Source: Rhinopithecus roxellana
Taxonomy: Eukaryota > Chordata > Mammalia > Primates > Cercopithecidae
DNA: 64,000 nucleotides
Direction: 5' to 3'
NCBI RefSeq assembly: GCF_007565055.1
Contig: NC_044552.1
Location: 35,520,069-35,584,068 of the forward strand
Part shown: positions 21,520 through 33,258 of the stretch, in pieces
Layout of the letters: each line of letters starts with the position of its first letter
How positions within the stretch are numbered: the first letter of the stretch is position 1
Program-made: the position numbers and the translations under genes
Notes under the pieces: model-generated
Told to the model about the DNA's origin: nothing
The model's database searches: none
What the model saw: the letters and a program-made list of their open reading frames with translations, nothing else

Positions 21520-21735
21520 CAGTATGACTTTGTGGTTGAGCAAGGACTTTTGAACCGAGAAAATATGGGCTTGAATCCTAGTTCTGCCACGTCTTTGCTG
21601 TGTGACCTTGGGCAAGTCACTTAACCTCTCTGAGCGTCAATTTCTCATTAGTAAACAGTCTCTGCTTCAGAAGACTGGAGCATGATATGAAATGAATAGG
21701 TCTTGCACAGCATGTAGCACCTGGGAGGCTGAGTG
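21520..21735 (+). repeat. MIR, well preserved
   Basis: Near-complete: GGGCTTGAATCCTAGTTCTGCC, TGTGTGACCTTGGGCAAGTCAC, TTAACCTCTCTGAGCGTC. Confidence 0.9.
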
Positions 21736-21984
21736 CATGAGACATAGATGGGCACATGACTGGCAGGCAAACTGATCAGTGTGGACCAGAGGCCAGAGCT
21801 GCGTCTCAAGCTCCTAACAATGAGGCCCAGACCTCAGTGGGTGGCAAAAGGGAAGCAGCAAAGGCTGACAGGTTCTGGCTAATGCCAAACAGTGGACTTA
21901 GTCAGCATTAGCAAAAAAAAATTAAAAATAAATACAAATTAAAAACTGGCAAATATTCAGTGAAAATCACCAGGTCATAGAAAT

Positions 21985-22180
21985 AATAATAACTTGCATT
22001 TATTTGAGCATTTACTGTATGTCAGGCAATGTTCCAAACTCCTTCACCTTGAACAGCCCTATGAAGTAGTTCTGCATATTACTCTCCTTTTATAAATAAG
22101 GAGAAACAGAGGCACAGGAGATTAAGTGTCTTTCGGCAGTGAAAGGGACAGAGCTGGAACCCAGCCCCAGGTAGCATGGC
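21985..22180 (-). repeat. MIR
   Basis: Reverse sense: TATTTGAGCATTTACTGTATGTCAGGCAATG, then GAAACAGAGGCACAGGAGATTAAG. Confidence 0.85.
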
Positions 22181-22849
22181 CTCTGAGCCCATGCTGGGGA
22201 GGAGAGGGTCTCCACACAGAGCAGGGAGGAAGCTTATTGCAGGCTGCCTGGCTGTCAGGTCCAGGAATGGAGCCCATGCCACCTGACTGCCAGCCAGGGT
22301 TCCTCCCACCACCACTGTGCCTTCCCGACAAGGTAGGAAGGCAGGCAGTGGCCCTCACTCCACCCTCCTTCCTTCTCTGCCCCTCTACACCATGAATCAG
22401 TAAAGGGCCTGTCTCAGCCCCTTGGGTCTCTCCGCCAGCTCCCAATGGGGCAGTCCCCAGAAAGAAAGGAGCAGATGCCCACCACCCCCTTCCCATCCTG
22501 CAGCAGGAACACAGCTGCAGCCTCCACACATGCCTTCACCCACCCCCTTCCTATGCTGCTACAGAGGGGTATCCCTATCTTTGTACCCCCACTGCCCACC
22601 ACACACACACTAGCCCTACAGACCTCATAGGCTCTGACCCCAGCCCAGCCCACCCCCTCACAGCTGTACCCCCTACACACCCATCCACACGGCACTGGGT
22701 CACCCCCCCAACCCTTGGGGACAATCTGACTTCAGTTGGCCCTGGTGGGGGTGTGGGCACCGGGCCTGGCAGTGCCAGCCGGCACAGGGAGGGCTGGGGG
22801 AGAACGATCCCCTTGTTTCTCTGACAAAGAGCTGAGCGTCTGGCCTGGC

Positions 22850-22950
22850 CTCGCCTGGACTGGAGTTGGCTTTGCTATGAGGAGAGCCTGGGCTGGGCCC
22901 TGCCTCTCACTGGCTGGGCCAGCCTCACTTCCCTCATCTGCACAATGGAC
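22850..22950 (+). repeat. MIR fragment
   Basis: TCACTGGCTGGGCCAGCCTCACTTCCCTCATCTGCACAATGG, a diverged forward core. Confidence 0.55.
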
Positions 22951-23744
22951 TTGGGAATCCCTGCCCCACCGCGCCCTGCCAGAAGCTGGGTGAGCCTCCC
23001 GGGAGAGGACGTTGGAGAAGTGGACACAGCAAGGTGTCTGTGCATCAGTGGGTGTCAGTAGCCTTAGCTACCGTCCCCTGTCCTCTGACAGAGGTTGGCA
23101 GGGTAGTGAGGCTCCCCATCCCCATTGCTGGAGCTGTCACACCCACAGAGCTTGTCCTCCAGTGGAGCTTCAGTCCTCTCCCCTGGCCCCGGCTGCCAGC
23201 CTGGGTTGCTAAATGTGGCGTGGGTGGGATGGATATGGGGTAAGGGAGGGGCCTGAGGGGATCAGAGAGCAATGGGGGTGGTCCAGGACATGCTGGTCCC
23301 CCCACCCTCAGCCTCCAAGCATGCCTACTCACTCTCAAACCCTGAGGGGCCACTCACAGCCTCCCTTAACACCCAGTCTGGCCAGGAAGAACTAAGAGGA
23401 TGGACGTGGGAGAACCAAAATGTCCCTAGCCCCCCCACCATCTGGCCCTTCAGACCCACCATGCCTGGAAAGGGTCCACCGTGCGCGCATTCAGTAACAC
23501 TGGGGGCCTGCAGTGCCTACTGCATGTAGACACCAGGGATGGGGCATTTCCCTGGAGAGCCATCTCCCCTGCCCCTCCCAGGTAACACTCTCCTCCCAAA
23601 AGGAAGGGTTTGATGCCCCAGAGAATCCCTGCCTCTCCCCCATCGCATAGCTGTCCCCATCCACACCCCCAGGACCCTCCAGCTGCCTCCTGCTGCTGCC
23701 CACCCAGAACCTCTCTGCTGACTCCGCCTCAAAGCCCAGACTGG

Positions 23745-23960
23745 GTTCCAGCTTAGTCATGTCCAAAATGAGTTCTGCAGTCCCACAGGCTCACTGCCCC
23801 TACTGGCTAGGTGACTTCAGAAAGCCACTTCACCTCTCTGTGCTTTGCTGTCTTCCTCTGTAAAACGCAGCACCTGCTAATCACAGCATCTGCCTTTTGG
23901 GGCCATTGGGAGGATTCAAGGTAAGTGTGTGGCAGTCGCTTCATAACCAGGGATCCCAGT
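23745..23960 (+). repeat. MIR
   Basis: GGTGACTTCAGAAAGCCACTTCACCTCTCTGTGC and CTGTAAAACGCAGCACC, forward sense. Confidence 0.8.
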
Positions 23961-24289
23961 CTCCTCTGGTCAGGCCATAGCTGGTTTCACCCAGCCTGTG
24001 TGTGGGCTTTGCCTGTCAGTCATTTACACCTTAGTATGAACCAGTCTTGTTAGAGCCGTACCTGAGGGAAGATGTGGGCACAGGGAGGAGAAAGACAAGG
24101 AGAAATCACTGGTCTCCATGAGAGAGGCAATGAGAAAGAGGAGCCCAGAAGAGAAAAGTCTCAGATGTATGAAAGAAGATATCAAAGATATAGCACTGAG
24201 TGGACAAGGTAACCTGCAGAATAAAAGGCACAGCTTGAGCCCATGAAGCGTGAAATGGTGTATGTGTAGAAAACAGGACGATCATAGTA

Positions 24290-24520
24290 CCAGCCACTAA
24301 GTGCTTCGTGAATGATTGCCACGGGTCAGAGCTGGTCAATGTGCTTTTCCTAATGTTAATTCTGTTTTTTCTAGTATTGTCCCCATTTTTCCCTGGAGGA
24401 AACCAAGGCACAGAGAGGTGAAGGAACTCACTCAAGGTTACACAGCTGATGAAGTAACAGAACGGAGATATGATCCAGGCAGCCTGGTTCACAGCCCCTA
24501 CTCTTTAACTACTATTCTGG
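24290..24520 (-). repeat. MIR
   Basis: AACCAAGGCACAGAGAGGTGAAGGAACTCACTCAAGGTTACACAG, reverse sense. Confidence 0.85.
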
Positions 24521-25094
24521 GCTCTCCCAGCACCCCAAACTGTTCAGTTGTTACCGCTGGGGAGGGGAGTGGGAAGGGGTGATGGAGGGGGAGGGATAAA
24601 GAGGGATTTTTATAGTTCCTCATTCCACTGGAGAAGCACTCAGCTCTTACAGTGGGAATATGTGTGACTTGTGTGATTCTGTTAAGAGAAGAAAGGCACA
24701 GCAGCTTCTGGGGATTTATGGGGGGCCTGACCTACTTCCAGTGCTTCCAGTCATGTCCACAGGTGGGTCGCCAATGGGAAGGAATCCCCTCAGCTCCACC
24801 TGGGCTGGCCCAAACCCTGCCCTGCTCGGTGCAGTGGTCATTAGGCCAGGCGTGGACCCTGGGTGAGGACACCAAGTGGCCAGCAGAGGCACAGAGCCAG
24901 GGCCAGCAGCCACTGAGCATTTGGAGCTGGAGGGCCAGGGCCCCACTCAGGTTCTACCACAGTCCCAGACAAGGGTTTCTTGGGGAGTACCACCTTCATG
25001 CAGTGCCCTCAAACTACCCTCAGCTGACGCCGGTCCATTCAGTGGCTTGTGAGGCCTGAACTGCCTTGGGGATTTTTCTGCCCTCTAAATGATC

Positions 25095-25567
25095 CTTTAA
25101 AACATGGAGCAGGAAGCTGAAAACACACTCCATGATCCATGGATTCCACTCCTAGGCATGCCCAACAAAAAAGCATCCACGTGGTCACCAAAGCACATAT
25201 ACTAGAATGTTTGCGTGTATAGGAGCCAAAACTGGAAACCACCCAAATGTCCATTAAAGAAAGATAGATAAAGAAGTGGTGGGCCGGGCGCGGTGGCTCA
25301 CGCCTATAATCCCAGCACTTTGGGAGGCCGAGGCAGGCAGATCACTTGAGGTCAGGAGTTCGAAGCCAGCCTGGCCGACATGGTGAAACCCCATCTCTAC
25401 TAAAAATACAAAAATTAGCCGGGCATGGCGGTGCGTACCTGTAGTCCCAGCTACTTGGGAGGCTGAGACAGGAGAATCACTTGAACCCGGGAGGCAGAGG
25501 TTGCAGTGAGCCGAGATGGTGCTACTGCACTCTAGCCTGGGCGACAGAGTGAGACTCCGTCTCAAAA

Positions 25568-25602
<35 letters not shown>

Positions 25603-26007
25603 ATATTGAAGTGGTGGTACATCCATACAATCAAATGCTACAAAGCAATGGCGGCAAATGCACTGTTGTCACACATGACATAGATGACTCTCGAAGACAT
25701 AATGTTAACAAAAGAAGCCAGACACAAAAGCATATACAGCATGCTCTGCGTATATGAGTTCAAAAACAGACAACAGTAATCTACTATGTTAGAACTCAGG
25801 ATCCTAATTACCCTTGCAGGAGTGCCTCAGAGGGGGCACAAGATGGCTTGGTGGGTAAGGAGATTAGGAAAGTTCTGTAATTTGATATGGGTGTTGGTGC
25901 CATGAGAGTGTCATATTTACAATAATTTGTATAGCTGCTCCCTTACAATTTATAATTTTCTGTATGTGTGTTCTCATTTTAAAATCACATAAGAATGAGG
26001 GTGGACC
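25095..26007 (+). repeat. Old L1 3' fragment, split by an Alu
   Basis: CCAAAACTGGAAACCACCCAAATGTCC, then after the Alu TACATCCATACAATCAAATGC and AGAAGCCAGACACAAAAGC, in L1M order. Decayed; no reading frame retained. Confidence 0.75.
25282..25606 (+). mobile_element. Alu (AluS-type) with (AAAT)n tail
   Basis: Tail of about ten AAAT units (25564-25604). The duplication GAAGTGGTGG lies on both sides. Inserted in an old L1 fragment. Confidence 0.95.
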
Positions 26008-26312
26008 GGCCTGGCATGGTGGCTCACACCCTGTAATCCCAGCACTTTGGCAGGCCGAGGCAGGCGGATCACTTGAGGTTAGTAGTTCAAGACCAGCCTG
26101 GGCAACATGGTGAAACCCCATCTCTACTAAAAATACAAAAATTAACCAGGTGTGGTGGCACATGCCTGTAGACCCAGCTGCTTGGGAGGCTGAGGCAGGA
26201 GAATCGCTTGAACCCGGGAGGCAGAGGTTGCGGTGAACCGAGATCGCACCATTGCGCTCCAGCCTGGGTAACAAGAGCGAAACTCCATCTCGGAAAAAAA
26301 AAAAAAAAAAAA
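26008..26312 (+). mobile_element. Alu (AluS-type)
   Basis: Flanked by AAGAATGAGGG and AAGAATAAGGG, a target duplication with one difference. Confidence 0.94.
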
Positions 26313-26389
26313 GAATAAGGGCAGACAGTAAATAGTTTAAAAGAAGAGTTAGGTAAACTACCTTCACCAACACCATCCCTTCCCCCAAA

Positions 26390-26935
26390 ACCCCCCCTTG
26401 CCCAAGTGTGTCTATGACTTTAAAATGCCTTTGGTACCAGGCACCTTCAACACAACTGCCAGAGCATACCTTGGTACAACCTCTTTGGAAAAGCAATTTG
26501 GCAATATATGTCAAAGCCTTGAAAAATATTCACCAGTCCAAGGAAGTAATCATAGATGCAGAAAAAGATTTTGTGCATAAAGATGCACTTCACATTATAC
26601 AGAAAAAAGTCAAAACTAACCTCAATGTCCAGGTATAGGATAGTTAAATCAATTATGGCATGTCCCTCCTGATGGACTGCTATACTTACAATAAATAACA
26701 TGGGGATATGTCAGGTGACAAAATGTAGGATGTGGGGGAATTGTATATAAAATCTGATCATCACAATGTAAAATAGGTATAGAAAAACCTCTTGGGAGGA
26801 AATACACAAAATTATTACTGATTTCTTTGGATGATGTAACCGTTTAAGTATTTTGTGTGGTTTAAAAGCCTTTTGGAATGTTACTCTTTCTCTATAATGA
26901 ACATGTATATCTTTCTAATTGAAAAAAAAACATGT
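26390..26935 (+). repeat. Second old L1 3' fragment
   Basis: CCTCTTTGGAAAAGCAATTTGGC, CCTCAATGTCCAGGTATAGG and TATGGCATGTCCCTCCTGATGG repeat the same L1 3' order as the preceding fragment, so it is a separate insertion. Confidence 0.7.
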
Positions 26936-27150
26936 TATGCTAACAGCTAATGCTTACAGAGGGCTTACCTTGTGCTAGGTAGTGCTCAAAGCACCTATGT
27001 AATTATCACAATTATTTCATGATATGAGTGATGTGGGTACCATTATTGTCCCCACTCGAGGAATGAGGAAACACAGGCCCAGAGAGGTTGTCACTTGCTG
27101 AAGGTCACAGAGCTAATGGTGGCAAGGCTGGACCCTGGCAGTCTGGCTGC
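26935..27150 (-). repeat. MIR
   Basis: GAAACACAGGCCCAGAGAGGTTGTCACTTGC and AAGGTCACAGAGCTAATGG, reverse sense. Confidence 0.85.
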
Positions 27151-28235
27151 ACCGCCCCAACCCTGGGGCTGGGAGTTTGGCCTCAGTCCTGCATTCAGGG
27201 TGAGGGCGGCCACGTTTTGTTTCAGGAGTTCTCACTGAAGAAGTCCCTGCGATCAAAGAGTTTCAGCAGCTGATCTCTTTCATCCAGCCCAGGCGCCAGA
27301 GGGTGTCCAGGATGATGGAACAGTCTGGAATCCCCAAACACAGGCAGAAAAAAAAATTCTACCCTTCCTCAAAGAGCAGAGATAATTTCCTGTATTCCCA
27401 GAAAAACATATGTCTGGCGGCTGAAACAACAAAGTGTGCAAGCCCAGCGGCTGGGAGGCCTGTTTAAGCCATTGATGACGCTCTGCACCTCTGTGGTCGG
27501 AAGAAGTTTTCTTCTGATTCAGTCTGTTACACACTCTCTCTTGTGGGGGAGCTGCCCGGTCAGTCCTGGGGAAAGAAACTGACTGCTAAAAGAAGGCTTC
27601 CTGAACAGGTGCGAGGTTCCTGGAGGCAAAGGAAGGACTTTGTGGCCTCCTAGGAACCTTTCAGCCTTGGGAAGGGAGGAGAGGAAAAAATACCAAACTT
27701 GGGGGTTTTCTCAGCCCTCTCTGGCAGAGGAGGCAGCAGAGGAAGTTCTGATGAACTAGGAAACAGAACAAGGACATCACATAATCCTCATGGACAAAGC
27801 CATTCCAAATTATGGAGGTGGTCATGAGTCACTGTAGGGCCTGGGGAGGGGGCATCAGATGGCCCAGACCCAAACAGGGTGAGGTGTGGAAAGGTGTCCT
27901 ACAACTCCCAGGAGCCAGCAATCCTGCCCATATGATGCTGTGGGAAAGGCCAAGTGCTTGGGTTCAAGTCGTAGCCTTAGACTGGACTCAATTGTCTGGG
28001 CATGGCCTCAGTCTCCCCATCAGTCAAGCAGGGCTTGCCAGCTGGGGCCACGTCTCCCTCAGAGCAGTTGTGCTCTAAGTGAGGAGGCTGGGTGTGGAGG
28101 TTGTCTGCAGGTGTGAATTTGTGGGCAGAGGGGAGGTGTCACCATTCTGATCACTGTTCAATGTTCCTCCATCCAGGCCCACTGGGGGCATCCCTGCACA
28201 AGTTCCTTTGGGGAAAAGGGTCCCATCCATTCACC

Positions 28236-28238
<3 letters not shown>

Positions 28239-28281
<43 letters not shown>
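28239..28281 (+). repeat. (AC)n microsatellite
   Basis: About 21 uninterrupted AC units; probably polymorphic. Confidence 0.97.
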
Positions 28282-28282
<1 letters not shown>

Positions 28283-28744
28283 CATCTGAAAGCCCAGACT
28301 GGGGCAGAGCAGCCTAGTGGTAACCCTAGCCTCAGTCTCTCCTTACTAGATAGGGGCAGAAAGCCCTCAGGCTAGCTTTTCCTATTACCAGGAGCCCTCT
28401 GTTTCCTCTCCAAAAGCCTTGGGTCTTTTAAGATTTTCTTTTCCAGAGCTTGTATATCATGTCATTCACTGCAGGAGATGAGCGAGGCAGGTGAGCAGTA
28501 ACAATGTCCACCTCTTTGGGTTCTGAGGGATAAGTAGGTGGAGTGTTTAGCACAGTTCCTGGCACACTGGAGATACTTCATACTATAGCCTTTTATTGTA
28601 TTAGCTGGCAACTTCTGATACTGAAACATAGCAAACCCAAGACACCTGGTAAGTGTGCACTGTTTGATTGGAAGGTCCTTGATATCAGAAGCAGAAATGA
28701 GGTCAATGGGACACGCAAAAGCTTTTAACAGTTTTAATGCCATG

Positions 28745-28905
28745 TTTTGGTCTTTTTCCCTTTTAGTGAAGTATAACTTATCCTAGCAAAATGCATATAC
28801 TTGTAGTGTACAGCTCAATGAATTTTTACAGGTGTGTGGCCTTGTGTAATCACTGTTTAGATCAAGATGGAGAATGTCACCATTACCCTGGCAGGTTCCC
28901 TCCAG
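28745..28905 (+). repeat. Old L1-like fragment
   Basis: GTGAAGTATAACTTATCC, GTGTACAGCTCAATGAATTTTTAC and ATCAAGATGGAGAATGTC match a familiar old L1 3' segment. Confidence 0.55.
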
Positions 28906-29721
28906 GACCCTGTCCTGCATCGCCATGGCTGAGTGCTACTGGTCTCCAACAGCACACACAGGCTGCCATGCAGGATGTGGTCTTCAGTATCTTTCATGAA
29001 ATGGAGCCACTCTGCCAAGTGGGACACTTACTGAGGACTGACCAACCCCTGTTTGCGATGAATAAAGATCAAGAAACAAAGAATGAATTACATGAGGAAG
29101 CAGAGGCTCCAAAAGGGGGACCTGCACTATGCACTTCAGTGGCAGCAGAGCAGGACCCCAGGATGCGTTCTGCACCACCTCTCCCAGACCCCCTGCAGGG
29201 ATGCACTGTGGGAGACTGCAGGGCTGGGGGCAGGGGGCAGTCAGGGGCTTGTTTTTAAATCTCTGAGCACCAGCAGGAGGTGGGGAGGAGGGAAAGGAAG
29301 GAGAGAAGAGAGGAAGGGCGGTCACACAAGCTCCTGGCCCACTTAATGGCCTCCCGTTCCCACAGCTCAGGCCCATCAGCCCCAAGTTTCAGCTCACATC
29401 CCACAGGAAAGGGTGGGAACTGGCGCCTCCTGGCTGGCCAGACTGTTGGCCCAGGACAACAAGGGGAGCAGCTTCAAAGGCTATTGCAGACCAGAGAGTC
29501 GCCCTGTCCTATCCCACAGAGACCAGCTGGGTCCTGGCAAAGAAGACTGCCACTGGGCACGGCAGCATAGGGATGAGGGACATGTAGCTAAGAGGAACAC
29601 GAAAGGAGAAACCAGAAAAGGATTCCACCCCTGTGATATGCATGGACTGGCCCAGCCACCCATGTGGACCCTCTGTCTCTCTGTGTCTGCTCCTCTCTCT
29701 TTCTCTCTTCTCCCTCTTTCT

Positions 29722-29768
29722 CACACATGCACGCACACATGCACACATGTCCATGTGCACACGCGTGT
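29722..29768 (+). repeat. CA-rich degenerate tract
   Basis: ACACATGCACGCACACATGC-type sequence preceded by a pyrimidine tract (29675-29721). Confidence 0.8.
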
Positions 29769-30194
29769 AGCCACATCCCTCAGCTGCCGCTTGCTGTCTA
29801 AGGATCCCCTTAGCAGGCAGCCACCTTTCTCCTGGGTTGGGGAGTGGTGATACTGAACCCCCACCCCTTGTGCCCCTGCACCTGCCTCCTGGGCACTCCA
29901 TCTACTCCAGCCTCCTGCCTGTGTCTGCCATGCTTTGCTCTCTAGTTGTTTCCTTGCCACCTACCAGTCTCCTCAGCTACAAGGAAGTTTCAGATAAAAC
30001 ACATTTCTTCTTCAGAACCTCCACGCCATCCCACCCATCAGACTTTCCAGAGAGAGATGCAGGGCCCTCAAGGGCTGCTGATCCAATGACCCCCACACAC
30101 ACAGTTGTCACCCACTTGGCAAACGCCCCGAGTCCCTCCCACATTGCACTGCTCGAGGGGCCTCTGTTCAATCACATTCATCCTCACAAACACT

Positions 30195-30640
30195 TGATGG
30201 GATAAACAGTAACACCAGCAGGATAGGAAACCAAGACTCAGAAAGGTTAAGTAGGGTGGGTGCCTACTTAATCTTAATCCCAGCACTTTGGGAAGCTGAG
30301 GTGGGCGGATCACTTGAGGTCAGGAGTTTGAGACCAGCCTGGCCAGCATGGCGAAACCCCATCTCTACCAAAAATACAAAAATTAGCTGGGAGTGGTAGC
30401 ACACGCCTGTAGTCCCAGCTACTCGGGAGGCTGAGGCAGGAGAATGGCTTGAACTCAGGAGGCGGAGGTTACAGTGAGCTGAGATCAAGCCACTGCACTC
30501 TAGCCTGGGCAACAGAGCGAGACTCCGCCTCAAAAAAAAAAAAAAAAAAGAAAAGAAAAGGAAAAGAAAGGTTAAGCAGCTTGTCAGAGGTCACACTGCA
30601 AGAACACAGTGAAGTGGGAATTCAAGCCCAGGTCTCTCAG
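30195..30640 (-). repeat. MIR, split by the Alu at 30252-30564
   Basis: Left part ends GAAACCAAGACTCAGAAAGGTTAAG. Right part resumes GGTTAAGCAGCTTGTCAGAGGTCACACTGC. Confidence 0.85.
30252..30564 (+). mobile_element. Alu with damaged left end, inserted in a MIR
   Basis: The first 30 bases are altered, and the rest is AluS-like. The exact duplication AGAAAGGTTAAG lies at 30240-30251 and 30565-30576, within the MIR it interrupts. Confidence 0.93.
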
Positions 30641-32344
30641 GTATGTGAACACCACCAGCTCCAGCAAAGGAGAGGAAAACTGGGGCCCATAGGAAAGGTC
30701 TCCCCATGTAGATGGCTTGCTGTCCCCTGCACTCCCAGCCTTGCCCCCCCAATTCCATGTCACCCTCAGCAAATCCTACAGAGGTTCCCCAGAGAAGCCT
30801 GCATGCTCCCCAGCCCTCCCAGACCCCACCCACAGATACTTTTTTTGCTAAATAGCCAAGACATTCATGCCCAGGAGGCTCAGAGGGTGACAAATCTGAA
30901 TCTCACTGAGACGTTAGTCCACCCGAGGGCCTGGGTCGGCGGGGGCGGAAGGGGAGGCTATATGAAGTTGGTCAGACAGAAATGTGATTCCAGGGATCAG
31001 AGATCTGGCACCAGATCATAGTGAAGTAAGGGTGGTAAGGGTTGGGGGAGTAGTGGGGCTCAGCCATAGATGGCTCCTAGGACAGGAAAGGGGCCTGAGG
31101 GTGAGAGAGGGGCTTAGAGACTGAAACTCCACTTGCCCCAGGTACCCGCTGACCCACCCCAGCGAACCTGCTCACATCCCCTGCAGGGAAGATCAGCTAA
31201 GTTTTCACGGATGCTAGGTCAGCCTATGTGGCCAATGAGGTCCCTCCCCAGGGAAGATGAGGCCTAAGACTCTATCTGATTGGCCAGTTCATGCCATTGT
31301 AGATTTGGGGCCCACAAGCTCTGACTCTTTGAGATGAGTCTGTTTTGCAAGGGCTCCCTCAGCCCCCACGGGCCCAGCACAAAAGCCTACCTAAGGCCAG
31401 AGTGGGACTGGAAGACCTGCATCGGTATGTACCACCCAGCTGCGTGACCTTGAGCAAGTCCTGTCCCTCTCTCTGGGCCTCAAGGCCCTCACAAATAACG
31501 TGCAGAGGATGTGTGGGACCTCTCATAGGCTCCCAGCCGTCTGCCTGGTGTGTTGATGGTTCTGGCAGCATGGATGTGTGCAGGGCTGGTCTGGTGGGAT
31601 CGGCCTGTGGGGCTGGGAGGGGAAGAGCCAGGCACCAGTTTCACTGTCCCATGTGCTGGCTGCCCTGGCATTCGGGAGCTCCCTCTCCAGAGCCATGGCA
31701 GCCTTAGGATCCAGTCTTTGCTTTTCCATCTCCTCAGGAGAAAAGAATCCACACTCCAGCGTCTTCTGCTAGCTGCCAGTTGCTGAGGGCAGGGAAGGCT
31801 CGTTGACTCCAAGTGTGAGAAGACGCAGGCACAATGAGCACAGCCAGGCACACAGCGGGCACGCAGACCAGCTTCTGGCTCCTGGTCCCAAACCCAGTCA
31901 CAGGCCCAGGACTCCCTGCATCTATCCTGAGTTGGCTAATAATGGCTCTCAGGGTCCCAGTACCTAAGCCACCCCTGCCTCAGTCCTCCCTGCCCCAGGC
32001 CCAGAGTCCTCAGAGCACTCTGACCCCACCAGTGCCTGGCTCCTGCCCCTGCTCCTTCATCACCTGCCGCCCCAGCCTGGCCCCAGCCGCCCCAGCCTCC
32101 CTGTGGCTGGTCTGCTGTAAAGAACGACTCCCTGGCTTTGTTTTTAAGCGTCGAACCTGCTTCTGAGTACTTTGGAAATGACCAGTGTACAAATGAAGTA
32201 GCCAGGTCTTCCTAAACAGAAGAAGACACTGGGGAGAGGAATGGGGCAGAAAGGACACAAACACCGATGAGCATGGACAACTGCATTAAATTCACAGAAG
32301 GTGGCCTGTTTTCTCTCAGGTGCAAACCAAGAGGCATTAGTACT
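30641..32344. other. TFEB 5' intron, unique GC-rich
   Basis: A short MIR-like trace near 31435-31500 (GTGACCTTGAGCAAGTCC). No other recognisable feature. Confidence 0.5.
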
Positions 32345-32545
32345 GTGCACACTGAGTGCTTGCTCTGCACCAGGCGCTGTTCTGCGTTGATATGTGTTAC
32401 TGATTTAATCCTCACAACAGCTCCATCCACCATGATGGAGGTGTTCACAAATCCCTGTTTTACAGAGGGGGCTGAAAACTTGCCCAAGGTCACACAGTTG
32501 GTAGGAGCGGAACTGGGGCACCTGGTCTCCCCACAGTGTGCTGGG
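32345..32545 (-). repeat. MIR
   Basis: CCAGGCGCTGTTCTGCG, TTAATCCTCACAACAGC, AACTTGCCCAAGGTCACACAG, reverse sense. Confidence 0.88.
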
Positions 32546-32844
32546 TGCCCCTGTGGAGAGTCTGTCTGGAAAGTGCCAGGGGAGGCAGGTAGGGGGTCTT
32601 GAGCCCATTAGTGAAGGGGCCCTTGGCTAAGTAGGTGGGGGCAGGACGTCAGCCTCCCTTCAGCTCTTGTTTCCTCTAGAACTACTCCCATTCAACCCTC
32701 CTTCCCCTCAAGACATCCTTTCCACCTAAAACCACCCAGGACTACCCTTACAGTTCCCCAACAGAGCCTCAGTTCCCCTGCCTCCACCCCCACCGTATCA
32801 TCTGTCCCAAGTCCACCCTCTGGAAGACAGCCGGGCTTAGTGGA

Positions 32845-33065
32845 TCATGAATATGCTCTGGACCCTGATAGACCAGAATTCAAATCTGGCTTTGCCATTT
32901 GTCAGCTTTGTGACTGGGGCAGGTGCTTAACCTCTCAGAGCCTCAGTTTCCCCATCTGTACAACGGGATGGCAGTAATGCCACCTTCCTCAGAGTCAGTG
33001 AGGGGGTAAATGGAACTGAAGTATATGATGTGCCTAGCACCTTGGAGGTGGTCTGTGAGTACTAG
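32845..33065 (+). repeat. MIR, well preserved
   Basis: AATTCAAATCTGGCTTTGCC, CTTAACCTCTCAGAGCCTCAGTTTCCCC, forward sense. Confidence 0.9.
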
Positions 33066-33164
33066 CTCCCTGCCTGGGTGACCACCGACCATCTGGCTGG
33101 ACGGTGAGGGCCTTAGATGGGAGAGGGCCTCTTAAGGCATCACATGTCCTGTTTGCTGGTTAGA

Positions 33165-33258
33165 AACAGACTCTCGGGCGTCACCCAGACCCACGGAGTC
33201 AGAATCTGCATTTTAACAAACTGCCCTGGGAGACACGTGGGCACACTTAAAGAAACTT
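33165..33258. repeat. MER5-type fragment
   Basis: CCCAGACCCACGGAGTCAGAATCTGC followed by ATTTTAACAAACTGCCC resembles the MER5A middle. Confidence 0.6.

Larger units (their letters stand above)
22181..25094. other. TFEB 5' intron, GC-rich and mostly unique
   Basis: Contains MIR pieces at 22850, 23745 and 24290; the rest is unique. No convincing alternative first exon, splice pair or CpG island was found. Confidence 0.5.
27151..30194. other. TFEB 5' intron, mostly unique
   Basis: Holds an AC microsatellite (28239), an old L1 piece (28745), a purine tract at 29278-29322 and CA-rich DNA near 29722. No gene seen. Confidence 0.5.

Noticed and set aside
25864..26514. 216-codon minus-strand frame
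   Set aside because: Its middle third is the antisense reading of an Alu and its ends are old L1 remnants.
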